Positions 33,345 through 42,551 of a DNA stretch of 53,478 nt are shown here, one piece after another (positions within the stretch are counted from its first letter, which is position 1; the number at the start of each line of letters is the position of its first letter). A program made the translations under genes and the position numbers. Source of the stretch: Pantoea sp. (GTDB taxonomy: Bacteria > Pseudomonadota > Gammaproteobacteria > Enterobacterales > Enterobacteriaceae). Under the pieces are notes generated by a model. It was not told the DNA's origin, ran no database searches, and saw nothing but the letters and a program-made list of their open reading frames with translations. Location of the stretch: assembly GCF_028283705.1 (NCBI RefSeq), contig NZ_JAPWKD010000028.1, positions 1 to 53,478 of the forward strand, in the 5' to 3' direction.

Positions 33345-35540
33345 ATGAAAGAACTTAATATTGATGTCTCCAGACGCCGTTTTATCGCCGGTGCTGGTGC
33401 GTTAATTATCGGTGCCAGTCTGCCTCTAAAGAAGGCTATGGCAGCGGTCATCAATCCTCAGCGTGAATTTGAAGCCAACGCGTTTGTGCAAATTGGCCTT
33501 GATGGCATCGTCACCGTTTTGAGTAAACATACCGAGGTCGGCCAGGGCGTTTACACTGGCATGGCAACGCTGATAGCGGAAGAACTGGATGCTGACTGGT
33601 CGAAAATCCGCGTGGTGGCCGCACCGGTCGATACCTCGGTTTATAAAAACCTGTCCCTGGGGATCCAGGGGACTGGCGGTTCCAGCTCGATCGCTAACGC
33701 CTATGAACAAATGCGTCGCATGGGTGCAGCGGCGCGCAGTTTGATGGTCTCAGCCGCAGCTAAATTGTGGAACCAACCCGCCAGCGAGATCATCGTGCAG
33801 AATGGCGTAGTTATGCTGCCCGGTACTGACCTCAAAGCCGGGTTTGGCGAACTGGTTGCCATCGCCGCACAGCTCACGCCTCCCGACCCCGCCTCGCTGG
33901 TGCTGAAAAAGCCCGAGCAGTTTACCTATATCGGTAAGGTCAAAGGCCCACATCGCATCGACTCAAGAGATAAAGTCACCGGCAAAGCGATGTATTCCCA
34001 GGATATTAAGAAGCCGGGGATGCTGACGGTCACCATCAAACGCCCGCCCCTGTTTGGTAGCAAATTAGTCTCTTTTGATGATTCCCTGACGCGTCAATAT
34101 CCTGGTGTGGTGGATGTTAAAGCCACGCCGAGTGGTGTCGCTGTGTACGCCACCAGTACCTGGGCGGCGATAAAGGGACGCGATCTGCTGAAAGCCAGCT
34201 GGGATGATGCCAACGCGGAACGTCGCAGCACCGCAGAAATCTTCGCGGAATTTCGCTCCACGGCCACCACGCCCGGTGTGCTGGCGCGTAAAACCGGCGA
34301 TACCCGACAGGCATTCGCCAGCGCCGACAAAATTATCGAAGCCGAATATACCTTCCCTTATCTTGCGCATGCGCCCATGGAACCGCTCAACGGCTACATT
34401 TTTTGGGACGGCGACAGCGTCTATGCGGAGTATGGTTGCCAAATCCAGACGCTGGACCAGGCCCAGCTGACCGCCGCCTTTGGCTTACCCCCGGAAAAAG
34501 TCAAAATCGAAACGATTATGGCCGGCGGCAGCTTTGGTCGTCGTATCGATTTTGGTAATCCTAAACTTGGTCCCGATCTCGCCGCAGACATGGCGGCAGC
34601 GGCATTGGCTATTGGCCCTGGCAAAGGAATCAAGGTGGTCTGGACGCGTGAAGATGACATCAGAAGCGGCTGGTATCGTCCGATGGTGCTCCATAAAATG
34701 CGCGCCGCCATCCGCAACAACCAGATCAGTGCCTGGACCAACACCGTCGCTGGCAATTCATTTTTCAAAGACAGTGCGTTTGATGCCGCGATTAAGAATG
34801 GCCTGGATCCTATGCTGGTCGAAGGTTCGAGTGAACCTCCTTACACCTTCGCGAATTTTCAGTGCGATGCCCACATCGTACCCGGACATGTCCCGGTGAC
34901 CTCACTGCGCTCGGTCGGCAGTACCCATACCTGCCATGCCGTTGAGGCGTTCATTGATAAAGTGCTCGACGCGTTAGGTCAGGATCCTGTTGAAGGCAGA
35001 CTGGCCCTGATGACCGACGCCCCGCGTGAAGCGGGCACCCTGCGGGCGGTGGCGAAAGCGGCCAACTGGACGGGGCCGCTGGTCGGCAATAACCGCGCCC
35101 GGGGTGTCGCCGTGGCGAAAGCGTTCAATACCCGCGTGGCGCAAATCGCTGAAGTATCGATTGGCGAAAACGGCCAGCCCCGGGTGCATAAAGTCTGGTG
35201 TGCGGTGGACTGCGGTATTGCCGTCAACCCTGACGTGATCAAAGCGCAGATCGAGGGCGGCATCGGTTACGGGCTGAGTGTGGCCCTGTACGGCAATATC
35301 ACCCTGAAAGCGGGTCATGTTGAGCAGTCCAACTTTAACAATTACCGCCCATTGCGCATCAACGAAATGCCCGAAATTGAGGTCATCATCATTCCGTCCG
35401 ATGAAGCGCCCACCGGGGTCGGTGAATTAGGCGTGCCCCCGATTGCGCCAGCCGTAGCCAATGCACTGGCAAAACTGGGGCGCTCAAGAGACGACCTGAG
35501 CCTTCCCCTGCATAAACCTGGCAGCACCATTGAAGTTTAA
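33345..35540 (+). CDS. Molybdopterin-binding subunit, xanthine dehydrogenase family (IorB-like aldehyde oxidoreductase)
   Basis: A 731-residue large subunit. The Tat signal is VSRRRFIAGAGALIIGASLPLKKAMA (residues 8-33). GGSFGRRIDFG, the SLRSVGSTHTCHAVEAFIDK region and the C-terminal GVGELGVPPIAPAVANAL with catalytic Glu E694 identify the isoquinoline-1-oxidoreductase beta / membrane aldehyde dehydrogenase type. Cofactor is probably molybdopterin cytosine dinucleotide; reaction is hydroxylation of an aldehyde or N-heterocycle. I choose ATG 33345 (GGGAG upstream) over TTG 33327. First gene of an operon with the 2Fe-2S subunit (11-base gap) and cytochrome c. The folded complex would be exported by Tat. 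Confidence 0.92.
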   Translation: MKELNIDVSRRRFIAGAGALIIGASLPLKKAMAAVINPQREFEANAFVQIGLDGIVTVLSKHTEVGQGVYTGMATLIAEELDADWSKIRVVAAPVDTSVYKNLSLGIQGTGGSSSIANAYEQMRRMGAAARSLMVSAAAKLWNQPASEIIVQNGVVMLPGTDLKAGFGELVAIAAQLTPPDPASLVLKKPEQFTYIGKVKGPHRIDSRDKVTGKAMYSQDIKKPGMLTVTIKRPPLFGSKLVSFDDSLTRQYPGVVDVKATPSGVAVYATSTWAAIKGRDLLKASWDDANAERRSTAEIFAEFRSTATTPGVLARKTGDTRQAFASADKIIEAEYTFPYLAHAPMEPLNGYIFWDGDSVYAEYGCQIQTLDQAQLTAAFGLPPEKVKIETIMAGGSFGRRIDFGNPKLGPDLAADMAAAALAIGPGKGIKVVWTREDDIRSGWYRPMVLHKMRAAIRNNQISAWTNTVAGNSFFKDSAFDAAIKNGLDPMLVEGSSEPPYTFANFQCDAHIVPGHVPVTSLRSVGSTHTCHAVEAFIDKVLDALGQDPVEGRLALMTDAPREAGTLRAVAKAANWTGPLVGNNRARGVAVAKAFNTRVAQIAEVSIGENGQPRVHKVWCAVDCGIAVNPDVIKAQIEGGIGYGLSVALYGNITLKAGHVEQSNFNNYRPLRINEMPEIEVIIIPSDEAPTGVGELGVPPIAPAVANALAKLGRSRDDLSLPLHKPGSTIEV

Positions 35541-35551
35541 AAGAGGCAAAC

Positions 35552-36025
35552 ATGATCACTTTAACCCTGAATAACAAGACCCTGACTTTCAATGATGATC
35601 CCAACATGCCCCTGCTCTGGTACATCCGTGAAGAAGCAGGCATGACCGGCACTAAGTTTGGTTGCGGCGTCGCCATGTGCGGCGCCTGTACCGTTCATAT
35701 GGATGGCAAGCCGGTACGCTCATGCCAGACGACGATGGCAGAAGCGGCAGGTAAAAACATCACCACGATTGAATCCGTGCATGAATCGTCAGTAGGCAAA
35801 GTCGTGCAGGATGTCTGGTTCGATCTGGATGTGGTGCAGTGTGGTTACTGCCAGTCTGGGCAAATCATGAGTGCCACCGCGCTGCTTACGGAGAAGAAAA
35901 TGCCCACCGATGCCGATATCGACGCGGCCATGAGTGGCAATGTGTGTCGTTGTGCCACTTACGTACGCATTCGTCAGGCTATTCACGCAGCAGCGAAGAA
36001 ACTGGGCGAGGCTGAACAATCATGA
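35552..36025 (+). CDS. 2Fe-2S subunit of the molybdenum hydroxylase (IorA-like)
   Basis: A 157-residue two-cluster ferredoxin-type subunit. The plant-type cluster is held by KFGCGVAMCGACTVH and the later RSC; the second, alpha-helical cluster by CGYCQSGQ and NVCRCATY. It passes electrons from the molybdenum site to the cytochrome encoded next. It has no signal peptide, so it probably crosses the membrane by piggy-back with the Tat-targeted large subunit. Its stop overlaps the cytochrome start by ATGA. AAGAGG precedes the ATG. Confidence 0.95.
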   Translation: MITLTLNNKTLTFNDDPNMPLLWYIREEAGMTGTKFGCGVAMCGACTVHMDGKPVRSCQTTMAEAAGKNITTIESVHESSVGKVVQDVWFDLDVVQCGYCQSGQIMSATALLTEKKMPTDADIDAAMSGNVCRCATYVRIRQAIHAAAKKLGEAEQS

Positions 36026-37326
36026 CTACCTGGTTAAAACGAGCAGGCATCAGCGCCGGTGCCATTGTCATTTTGCTGGTGGCGTTTGCGGCATTTGTTG
36101 CACTTCGCCCCGTCGGGGAGGAACCGACCGCACCGATATCAGGTGCACCAGCCAACCTGCAAACTCAGGTTCAACGGGGTGAGTATCTGGCGAAAGCCGC
36201 TGACTGCGTCGCCTGCCATACGACGAAAGGCGGAGAACCTTTAGCCGGTGGGCTGGCGTTCAAAATGCCATTTGGCACCATTTATGCCACCAATATCAGT
36301 GCTGATAAAGAGCATGGCATCGGTAACTGGAGCGACGACGAGTTCGTGAGCGCGGTGCGTCAGGGTATCAGCCCACACGGAAACCTTTATCCGGCTATGC
36401 CGTATACCTCGTATACCGCGATGAGTCGCGACGACGTGCTGGCTATCAAGGCCTGGCTGATGAGCCAGCCACCTGTGGCCCAGGCTAACCGGCAAAACGA
36501 CCTCGGGTTTCCGTTTGATCAGCGCTGGGCGATGAAGTTCTGGAATGCGGCGTTCTTCCGGGAAAGGCGTTTTGTCCCACTCGACTCGTCTGATGCTGAG
36601 CTGAATCGCGGAGCCTATCTGGCGACGGCTCTGGGCCATTGTGGCGAATGCCATACACCGCGAAACCTCGGTTTTGCCATGGATCAGGGTCATGCGTTAG
36701 CGGGTGCTGAGATTCAGGGGTGGTTTGCGCCCAATATCTCGTCCAATCCTGACACCGGTCTGGGTCAATGGAGCCCGGAACAGATTTCCCAATATCTGGC
36801 GCAAGGCCACGCCCCGGGCCGCAGCAGCGCTGCAGGCCCGATGGCCGAAGTGATCGAAAACAGCCTGCAATATCTGACGCCGGAAGATAACCAGGCCTTG
36901 GTGAAGTATCTGCAACACACCCTGCCCGCCGATAATGGAGACGGCATCCGGGTCAATCTGCAACCTGCGGGCGCGATGAAGTCAACAGCGTTACTGCCGG
37001 GGGATCAAAACGACAGCGCGGGCAGACAACTGTTTGCCGGTGACTGTAGTGGATGTCACCAGTGGAATGGCCCAGGCAGAGTGAGCCAACATGCTTCTCT
37101 GGCGGGCAGCACCACCGTCAACGATCCAAAGGGCAGAAGCCTGGTACAGGTGATTCTGAAAGGCACACACATGGAAGTCGGCGATCAGCAGGTATTTATG
37201 CCAGATTTCGGCAATAAATATTCCGACGCGGAAGTGGCGTCCGTTGCCAACTTCGTCATTGGTCACTTTGGTGGTAAACAAGGTGAAGTCACCGCTGAAC
37301 AGGTAAAGCAGCAAAGGGATAAGTAA
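36022..37326 (+). CDS. Tri-haem cytochrome c subunit
   Basis: A 434-residue protein with an N-terminal membrane anchor (about residues 8-30) and three c-type haem sites, CVACH (62-66), CGECH (207-211) and CSGCH (342-346), each in its own cytochrome c domain. This is the layout of cytochrome subunits of alcohol/aldehyde dehydrogenases of acetic acid bacteria. It would take electrons from the 2Fe-2S subunit on the periplasmic side and give them to ubiquinone or an oxidase. Translationally coupled to the 2Fe-2S gene and followed by a hairpin with T-run, it ends the operon. Confidence 0.93.
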   Translation: MTTWLKRAGISAGAIVILLVAFAAFVALRPVGEEPTAPISGAPANLQTQVQRGEYLAKAADCVACHTTKGGEPLAGGLAFKMPFGTIYATNISADKEHGIGNWSDDEFVSAVRQGISPHGNLYPAMPYTSYTAMSRDDVLAIKAWLMSQPPVAQANRQNDLGFPFDQRWAMKFWNAAFFRERRFVPLDSSDAELNRGAYLATALGHCGECHTPRNLGFAMDQGHALAGAEIQGWFAPNISSNPDTGLGQWSPEQISQYLAQGHAPGRSSAAGPMAEVIENSLQYLTPEDNQALVKYLQHTLPADNGDGIRVNLQPAGAMKSTALLPGDQNDSAGRQLFAGDCSGCHQWNGPGRVSQHASLAGSTTVNDPKGRSLVQVILKGTHMEVGDQQVFMPDFGNKYSDAEVASVANFVIGHFGGKQGEVTAEQVKQQRDK

Positions 37327-37329
37327 GTA

Positions 37330-37364
37330 TCAAAGCCCCGGTGCGGCAATCAGCACCGGGCTTT
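37330..37364. terminator. Rho-independent terminator
   Basis: AAGCCCCGGTGC (37330-37341) pairs with GCACCGGGCTT (37350-37360) with one bulged C, followed by TCTTTTAATTT. It lies between the cytochrome gene and the convergent LysR gene. Confidence 0.8.
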
Positions 37365-37372
37365 CTTTTAAT

Positions 37373-38272
37373 TTAGCTCTGGCAAGCCTCTTTCATCATG
37401 TCAATAAACACCCTGAATCCGAGAGTTAATTCTTTCCGTCCCGAATAGTAGAGCGTATAACCCGGGAAGGATGGACACCAGTCCTCAAGCACCCGAAGGT
37501 ATTTACCTGCGGTGATCGCGTCGAGTACGTAATGCTCAGGAATACAACAAATCCACTTTCCTGACCCCACCGCCTTCAGCATGATGTCGATATCGTTAAC
37601 GGTGAGATTCCCGTCAATCCGGTGTTTATATTTACTATCCTGTTTCTCAAACTCCCAACCATAAATACGCCCGGTTGAATCGCGGCGATAGGCCAGGCAC
37701 CGATGATCTTTTAAGTCACCTGGCTCACGGGGGATTTGTTTGTCGATAAAGTAATCAGGTGTACCCACAATAGCCATGCGCAGCTCATCCCCTAACGGAA
37801 TCGCCACCATATCCTTTTCAACCTGCTCGCGTAAGGCAATGCCCGCGTCGAACCGCTCATCAATGATGTTTTTAAGGGAGGCATTGATATCAATTTCAAA
37901 CGAGACTTCAGGGTGGTTTTGCAGCATAGCGTTAACCACCGGCAGCACATACTTTTCAGCCGCATATTTGGGTGCAGTGATTCTAATTAACCCTGAAGGT
38001 CGTTCGCGTAACTGATCCAGCGAAATCAATTCATCTGCGATTGCATTTAATGCCGGTCTTAAGGTGCTAAGCAGCTTCTCCCCTGCCTGTGTCGGTGAAA
38101 CGCTTCGGGTGGTACGGTTGAGCAGTTTAACCCCTAAACGCCCTTCTAATCTGTTGAGGGTATAACTTAATGCTGATTGCGACAGACCCAGTTTGATCGC
38201 CGCTTTGGAAAAGTTTTGTTCAGCGGCAATCAAAGCAAACACACTGAGATCGGCCAAATCATCTTTAAACAT
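37373..38272 (-). CDS. LysR family regulator
   Basis: A 299-residue regulator. Helix-turn-helix at about residues 10-60 (LIAAEQNFSKAAIKLGLSQSALSYTLNRLEGRLGVKLLNRTTRSVSPT); C-terminal effector domain of the group that often controls neighbouring dehydrogenases or MFS carriers. It is divergent from the DHA2 carrier across a region with several TTCATA/TATGAA half-sites, and it follows the aldehyde oxidoreductase operon. It is the best candidate to read the TTCATA motif that recurs from 33160 to 43950. No good Shine-Dalgarno is visible before ATG 38272. Confidence 0.9.
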   Translation of the reverse strand: MFKDDLADLSVFALIAAEQNFSKAAIKLGLSQSALSYTLNRLEGRLGVKLLNRTTRSVSPTQAGEKLLSTLRPALNAIADELISLDQLRERPSGLIRITAPKYAAEKYVLPVVNAMLQNHPEVSFEIDINASLKNIIDERFDAGIALREQVEKDMVAIPLGDELRMAIVGTPDYFIDKQIPREPGDLKDHRCLAYRRDSTGRIYGWEFEKQDSKYKHRIDGNLTVNDIDIMLKAVGSGKWICCIPEHYVLDAITAGKYLRVLEDWCPSFPGYTLYYSGRKELTLGFRVFIDMMKEACQS

Positions 38273-38331
38273 GTTTTTAAATCACGGAAGTTTAGATATC
38301 GCTATGATGACATCTTCATTGGGTTAATGGA

Positions 38332-38407
38332 TTCATAGGGTTTATGAAAGTGATTCATAAGCGTTCATTGGTAGTGATTAATAAAAAGCCACAACACCAT
38401 TTATGAA
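38332..38407. promoter_or_regulatory. Candidate LysR operator array
   Basis: TTCATA-N5-TATGAA (38332-38348) is a clean dyad; further half-sites are TTCATA at 38354-38359 and TATGAA at 38402-38407. The array lies between the LysR gene and the divergent MFS gene, at the usual place for LysR control and autoregulation. Confidence 0.5.
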
Positions 38408-38507
38408 TATAGGTTATAAGGGAATGCATAATTATCGGACTAATTTCTGCGGGGTAAATCCGTATAATTTTCTCAATCCCTAAGCGATTCGGAAACGAGA
38501 ATTAATA

Positions 38508-39911
38508 ATGCCCGCCCAGCAAACGCCTGTTCGCCATCATGAAAAGCACCCCACTATAATTTTAAGCCTGATCCTCATCAGTTATATGATGATAGTTATT
38601 GATAACTCAGTGGTAATAACCGGACTACCAAAAATCCATCAGGAGCTTTCTTTCAGCCTTGCAGGTCTGTCCTGGGTTTCCAGCGCTTATGCGCTGACGT
38701 TTGGTGGTTTGCTGTTGCTTAGCGCGAAAGCGGGCGATCTCTTTGGCCGCAAAAGAATGCTGAATATCGGGTTAACCATTTTTACTCTGGCTTCGCTGGC
38801 GATCAGCCTGGCTCCTGAGGCTGCATTTCTGGTTATCGCCCGCGCAATTCAGGGGGTTGGCGCGGCAATCCTCGCACCCTCAACCTTAGCCATTCTGCAA
38901 ATCACCTTTCCGGCAGGTCCGGCCCGAACGCGGGCCATTTCACTGTACGCAGCAGCCGGTGGGTTATCCGCCAGCGTGGGTCTGGTTATCGGGGGAGTCT
39001 TAGCCGAACTGGTATCCTGGAGAGCGGGGTTTATGGTTAATGTCCCGATTGGCATCGTCCTGATTATCGCCGCATCCCGCTATATCGATGAAACCGATAA
39101 ACAAAGTGGCAAGCCGGATATCCCCGGTGCCATCTTATCGTCTCTGGGTATGACAGGGATTGTTTATGGCACCGTCTCCTCCGGTACGCTGGGCTGGAGT
39201 TCTTTAGTTACCCAGCTTTCTTTTCTGGTCGGCGGCTTATTGCTTCTTTGGTTCATCCTGATTGAGCGCAAAGTTGATGAGCCGATTATGCCGCTGCATC
39301 TGTTTAAAAGTGCCGAACGTTCGGGCGCGTATGCCGCACGCCTGCTTTATATTGGTGCCGCCATGGGCTTTTTTTTCTACAGCACGCAATTTATGCAGGG
39401 CGTCTTACATTATTCTCCCATTCAGGCAGGGCTGGCTTTCTTGCCTGCAATGATGACCAATTTCGTTGTGGCACTGAATGTTCCTAAACTGGTTCAACGC
39501 ATAGGAAGCCGCCGCATATTAATTCTGAGTTTGCTGTTTGCCCTGATCGGCATGTTGATGCTTAGCCGTCTGGATGCATCTTCGACCTTTATTAGCGGTC
39601 TGTTGCTACCCACAGTCTTCATCGGCATCGGTATCGGCGGAGCCATGGGACCTCTGACAACGTCGGGTATTAATGGTGTCGCACCAAAGGATGCAGGTGC
39701 GGCTTCCGGCATCGTAAATGTTGCCCATCAAATCGGCGGAGCACTGGGTCTTAGCGTGTTGGTGGCTGCTGCGGAAGCAGGTGGCGAGAATCTGGCTGCG
39801 GTCCCCTTACTAATACATCAGACCGGTAACGCATTCACCGCCGGTGCGGTGCTGATCGCCTTCTCTTTGCTGCTGGTATTAACGGTGATGAGGCGGACAA
39901 AAAAAGCCTGA
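38508..39911 (+). CDS. MFS drug-type transporter, DHA2 (14-helix) family
   Basis: A 467-residue carrier with 14 predicted helices. IVIDNSVVITGLPKIHQEL (motif D1 region), GDLFGRKRMLNIG (motif A) and the ARAIQGVGAAILAPSTLAIL segment place it with EmrB/QacA-like proton antiporters. It probably exports a toxic organic compound, perhaps the aldehyde or acid connected with the neighbouring oxidoreductases. GAGAA precedes the ATG. It is controlled in all likelihood by the divergent LysR gene. Confidence 0.9.
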   Translation: MPAQQTPVRHHEKHPTIILSLILISYMMIVIDNSVVITGLPKIHQELSFSLAGLSWVSSAYALTFGGLLLLSAKAGDLFGRKRMLNIGLTIFTLASLAISLAPEAAFLVIARAIQGVGAAILAPSTLAILQITFPAGPARTRAISLYAAAGGLSASVGLVIGGVLAELVSWRAGFMVNVPIGIVLIIAASRYIDETDKQSGKPDIPGAILSSLGMTGIVYGTVSSGTLGWSSLVTQLSFLVGGLLLLWFILIERKVDEPIMPLHLFKSAERSGAYAARLLYIGAAMGFFFYSTQFMQGVLHYSPIQAGLAFLPAMMTNFVVALNVPKLVQRIGSRRILILSLLFALIGMLMLSRLDASSTFISGLLLPTVFIGIGIGGAMGPLTTSGINGVAPKDAGAASGIVNVAHQIGGALGLSVLVAAAEAGGENLAAVPLLIHQTGNAFTAGAVLIAFSLLLVLTVMRRTKKA

Positions 39912-39938
39912 TTATGTCATTCATACTGTAAGGCAGGA

Positions 39939-39968
39939 CTCATGAATGCCAACACTGGCATTCATGAG
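39939..39968. repeat. Perfect 13-base hairpin
   Basis: CTCATGAATGCCA (39939-39951) pairs perfectly with TGGCATTCATGAG (39956-39968) around ACAC. No T-run follows on the plus strand (AAAAATT instead). It could be a transcript end or an RNA-stabilising hairpin after the DHA2 carrier gene. Confidence 0.5.
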
Positions 39969-40162
39969 AAAAATTCATAGAGTTTTGCTGATTATATGTA
40001 AAGTCATTCCGTTCATAAGCCGTTATATTATATTTATTCACAAGTAAGAATATTCATTTATTAATTCTCACTCTCAAATTTAATTAACCCCATAAAATAT
40101 TTAAGAGCAAATACTTAATTCAGGTTAATCACCGCGCTCTTAATAATATAAGAGGAAACATA

Positions 40163-40927
40163 ATGAGTCTGGTACTTATCATTGGTGCAACGGGTTCCGT
40201 TGGCCGTCATGTCGTCACTGAAGCACTGAATAACGGACACAGGGTCCGTGCGCTGACACGCAAAAACGCAGATACCCGCGGGTTCTCTGCTGATGTTGAA
40301 CAAGTGACAGGTGACCTGACCGATATCAACACGCTGATCCAGGCAGTAAAAGACGTGGACGCTATCATTTTTACTCATGGCACCCATGGGTATGAGAAAC
40401 AGGGCTTTGAGCAGGTCGATTACGGTGGGGTCCGCAATGTTATTCAGGCCCTGAACGGGCGTTCGGTGCATATCGCGCTGATGACGGCGATTGGCGTGAC
40501 AGTAAGAAGCACCATGCACGACTGGAAACGCCGGGCAGAACGGCTGGTGCGGGCCAGTAGCTGTCGCTACACCATCGTGCGCCCCGGCTGGTTCGATTAC
40601 AACGCCGCAAATCAGCTGAAACTGGTCGCCCTCCAGGGGGATAACCGACGTGATGGCAGCCCGAAAGACGGTGTTATTTCCCGTTACCAGATTGCCCAGG
40701 TGCTGGTTAACAGCATCAGCTTGCCAGATGCATGGAATAAGACCTTCGAACTGGTGGCCGAGACGGGATCGGCAACGGAGGATTTTGTCTCGTTTTTCCG
40801 CAGTGTCGATCAGGACAGCAATGGCATCGATGCGATTCATGACAGGGATAACATGCCCCTGAATGAAGAGCCAGAAAGGGTGGTTTCAGCCATGCATGCA
40901 GCAGCCCCCTCCAGTATTGCACGTTAA
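40163..40927 (+). CDS. NAD(P)-binding atypical SDR (NmrA/NAD(P)H-binding type)
   Basis: A 254-residue Rossmann protein. It opens LVLIIGATGSVGRHVVTEALNNGHRVRALTR, with GATGSVG as cofactor loop, and continues as an atypical short-chain dehydrogenase (YTIVRPGWFDY). It lacks a convincing Tyr-x-x-x-Lys, so it may be a redox-sensing or weakly catalytic protein. AGAGGAA precedes the ATG. It is followed after 15 bases by a second SDR, and its upstream region carries two copies of the TTCATA-type motif (39973 and 40012). Confidence 0.82.
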   Translation: MSLVLIIGATGSVGRHVVTEALNNGHRVRALTRKNADTRGFSADVEQVTGDLTDINTLIQAVKDVDAIIFTHGTHGYEKQGFEQVDYGGVRNVIQALNGRSVHIALMTAIGVTVRSTMHDWKRRAERLVRASSCRYTIVRPGWFDYNAANQLKLVALQGDNRRDGSPKDGVISRYQIAQVLVNSISLPDAWNKTFELVAETGSATEDFVSFFRSVDQDSNGIDAIHDRDNMPLNEEPERVVSAMHAAAPSSIAR

Positions 40928-40942
40928 ATTATGAGGTCAGTT

Positions 40943-41773
40943 ATGGCAGACGTTATTGTCGTTATCGGCAGTGGTTCCATCGCCCAGGCTATCGCGCGCC
41001 GTGTCAGCGTGGGTAAAAAAATTCTGCTGGCCGATATCCATCTGGATAATGCTAAAGCAGTTGAAGACATCCTGAAAAGAGCCGGGTTTGACGTGGAGTC
41101 CACTCATGTCGATGTCAGGTCGCGAGAATCAATCCAGCAATTAGTCGCGGCCTCCACAGCCTTAGGCGATATCAAAGGCGTGATCCTGACGGCGGGACTA
41201 TCCCCCTCGCAGGCGAAAGCGCAGGATCTGCTGCATGTCGATTTGTACGGCAGCGCCGTAGTATTTGAAGAGTTTGGCAAAGTGATTGCGGCGGGTGGCT
41301 CCTGCGTGGTACTGGGATCGCAGTCCAGCCATCGCCTCGATTGTGACGCGATTTCACAGGCCACCGCCGATCAACTGGCCACTCTGCCTCCTGAAAAATT
41401 GTTAGAACTTCCCTGGATTAAAGCGATTGATGACAGCCTGTATGCCTATCAGATTTCGAAACGCGGCAATGCCTTGCGGGTGATGTCTGAAGCGGTGAAA
41501 TGGGGAAAACGCGGTGCGCGCATTAATTGCATCAGCGCAGGCATTATTTTCACCCCACTGGCCTACGACGAGCTGAATAGCGTGGAACGCGGTGATTACT
41601 ACCGCAATATGTTAGGCAAATCTCCAGCAGGACGTGGCGGCACACCGGATGAAATCGGTGCGCTGGCCGAATTTATGTTTGGTCCTAACGGCGCTTATAT
41701 GAGCGGCAGCGATGTGTTAATCGATGGCGGTGTCACCGCATCGGTAAAATACGGTGAGTTAAAACCGCAATAG
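40943..41773 (+). CDS. SDR family oxidoreductase
   Basis: A 276-residue short-chain dehydrogenase from ATG 40943, chosen because GAGG stands 6 bases before it; an in-frame ATG at 40931 has no ribosome site. Cofactor loop VIGSGSIAQAIA; catalytic Ser in VLGSQSSHR; YQISK (Tyr-x-x-x-Lys); C-terminal GTPDEIGALAEFMFGPNGAYMSGSDVLIDGG is intact. The operon with the preceding atypical SDR suggests that both act on one carbonyl or alcohol compound, unknown from sequence. Confidence 0.87.
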   Translation: MADVIVVIGSGSIAQAIARRVSVGKKILLADIHLDNAKAVEDILKRAGFDVESTHVDVRSRESIQQLVAASTALGDIKGVILTAGLSPSQAKAQDLLHVDLYGSAVVFEEFGKVIAAGGSCVVLGSQSSHRLDCDAISQATADQLATLPPEKLLELPWIKAIDDSLYAYQISKRGNALRVMSEAVKWGKRGARINCISAGIIFTPLAYDELNSVERGDYYRNMLGKSPAGRGGTPDEIGALAEFMFGPNGAYMSGSDVLIDGGVTASVKYGELKPQ

Positions 41774-41783
41774 TGACGGGATT

Positions 41784-41813
41784 GATCGCGCATCAGACAC
41801 CTGATGCGCGATC
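41784..41813. terminator. Perfect 13-base hairpin between convergent genes
   Basis: GATCGCGCATCAG (41784-41796) pairs perfectly with CTGATGCGCGATC (41801-41813) around ACAC. T-runs are absent on both sides. Its position between two converging genes supports a transcription end. Confidence 0.6.
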
Positions 41814-41822
41814 GACCGGTGA

Positions 41823-42551
41823 TCAACCCGCTGCCGGTAAACCGAGAATGTTACGTAACGCTGCTGCGTTGGTGTTGGCACGGAAACCCGGGCCACCGCG
41901 CTGGAAGCTTCGCGCCGACGCCAGATTTCCGGTGATCACCGGGACAGAACCTGCATCCTCCACTAACTTCGCGACAAGGGTTAATGCCGCTGCGTCGTCA
42001 CTGGCCATCGGCACCCCCAGTTTCTTGCTCTGACTGGCGCTGGCAGAGGCCTCAATTGCCGTGGCATCAACGGCGCTGAAGGCGCGGACATAGCGCGTGC
42101 CAGGCAATAATCTCTGGCTGGCCTCAGCCACCCCATTTTCGCTCATTTGCCCGCCCGGAGGATTACAGGCATCAATCACAATCTTTCCTTTCATCAATGG
42201 CGCGAGCTGCTGCCCCAGTTGCGGTAGCGCATCCCAGGGCACGGCAAACAGCAGGATGTCACCAAAGGTTGCCGCTTCCACTGGCGTTCCGGCACGGGCA
42301 TTGGCACCCAGTGGGGCGATCTCGCGCCGCAGTTCATCAAGGTGGCGGGTGGAAAACATCACCTGATGCCCGGCTTTAACCCACAGCTTCGCCACCGTAC
42401 CGCCCAGCCAGCCGGCGCCGATGACACCGATTTTCAGTGCCCGTCCCGTGCCGGTACCTTCAGCCCTGGCGAGTTGCATTGTGCCGCCGGTTAATCCCAT
42501 GGCTCCGGTTATTGCGGCCAATTTAATAAGCTGCCGTCTGGAAAAAGACAT
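41823..42551 (-). CDS. Tat-targeted NAD(P)-binding Rossmann protein (F420-dependent NADP reductase-like)
   Basis: A 242-residue protein. The N-terminus MSFSRRQLIKLAAITGAMG, ending near LARAEG, is a twin-arginine signal. After it come LKIGVIGAGWLGGTVAKLWVKAGHQVMFSTR (dinucleotide-binding GAGWLGG), DACNPPGG and FSAVDATAIEA, as in NADPH-dependent F420 reductase/KARI-like domains. Export of an NADP-binding protein is unusual and must occur folded, with cofactor. Its ATG overlaps the stop of the carrier gene (TAATG) behind AGGAGGTGA, so translation is strongly coupled. Function unknown. Confidence 0.8.
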   Translation of the reverse strand: MSFSRRQLIKLAAITGAMGLTGGTMQLARAEGTGTGRALKIGVIGAGWLGGTVAKLWVKAGHQVMFSTRHLDELRREIAPLGANARAGTPVEAATFGDILLFAVPWDALPQLGQQLAPLMKGKIVIDACNPPGGQMSENGVAEASQRLLPGTRYVRAFSAVDATAIEASASASQSKKLGVPMASDDAAALTLVAKLVEDAGSVPVITGNLASARSFQRGGPGFRANTNAAALRNILGLPAAG

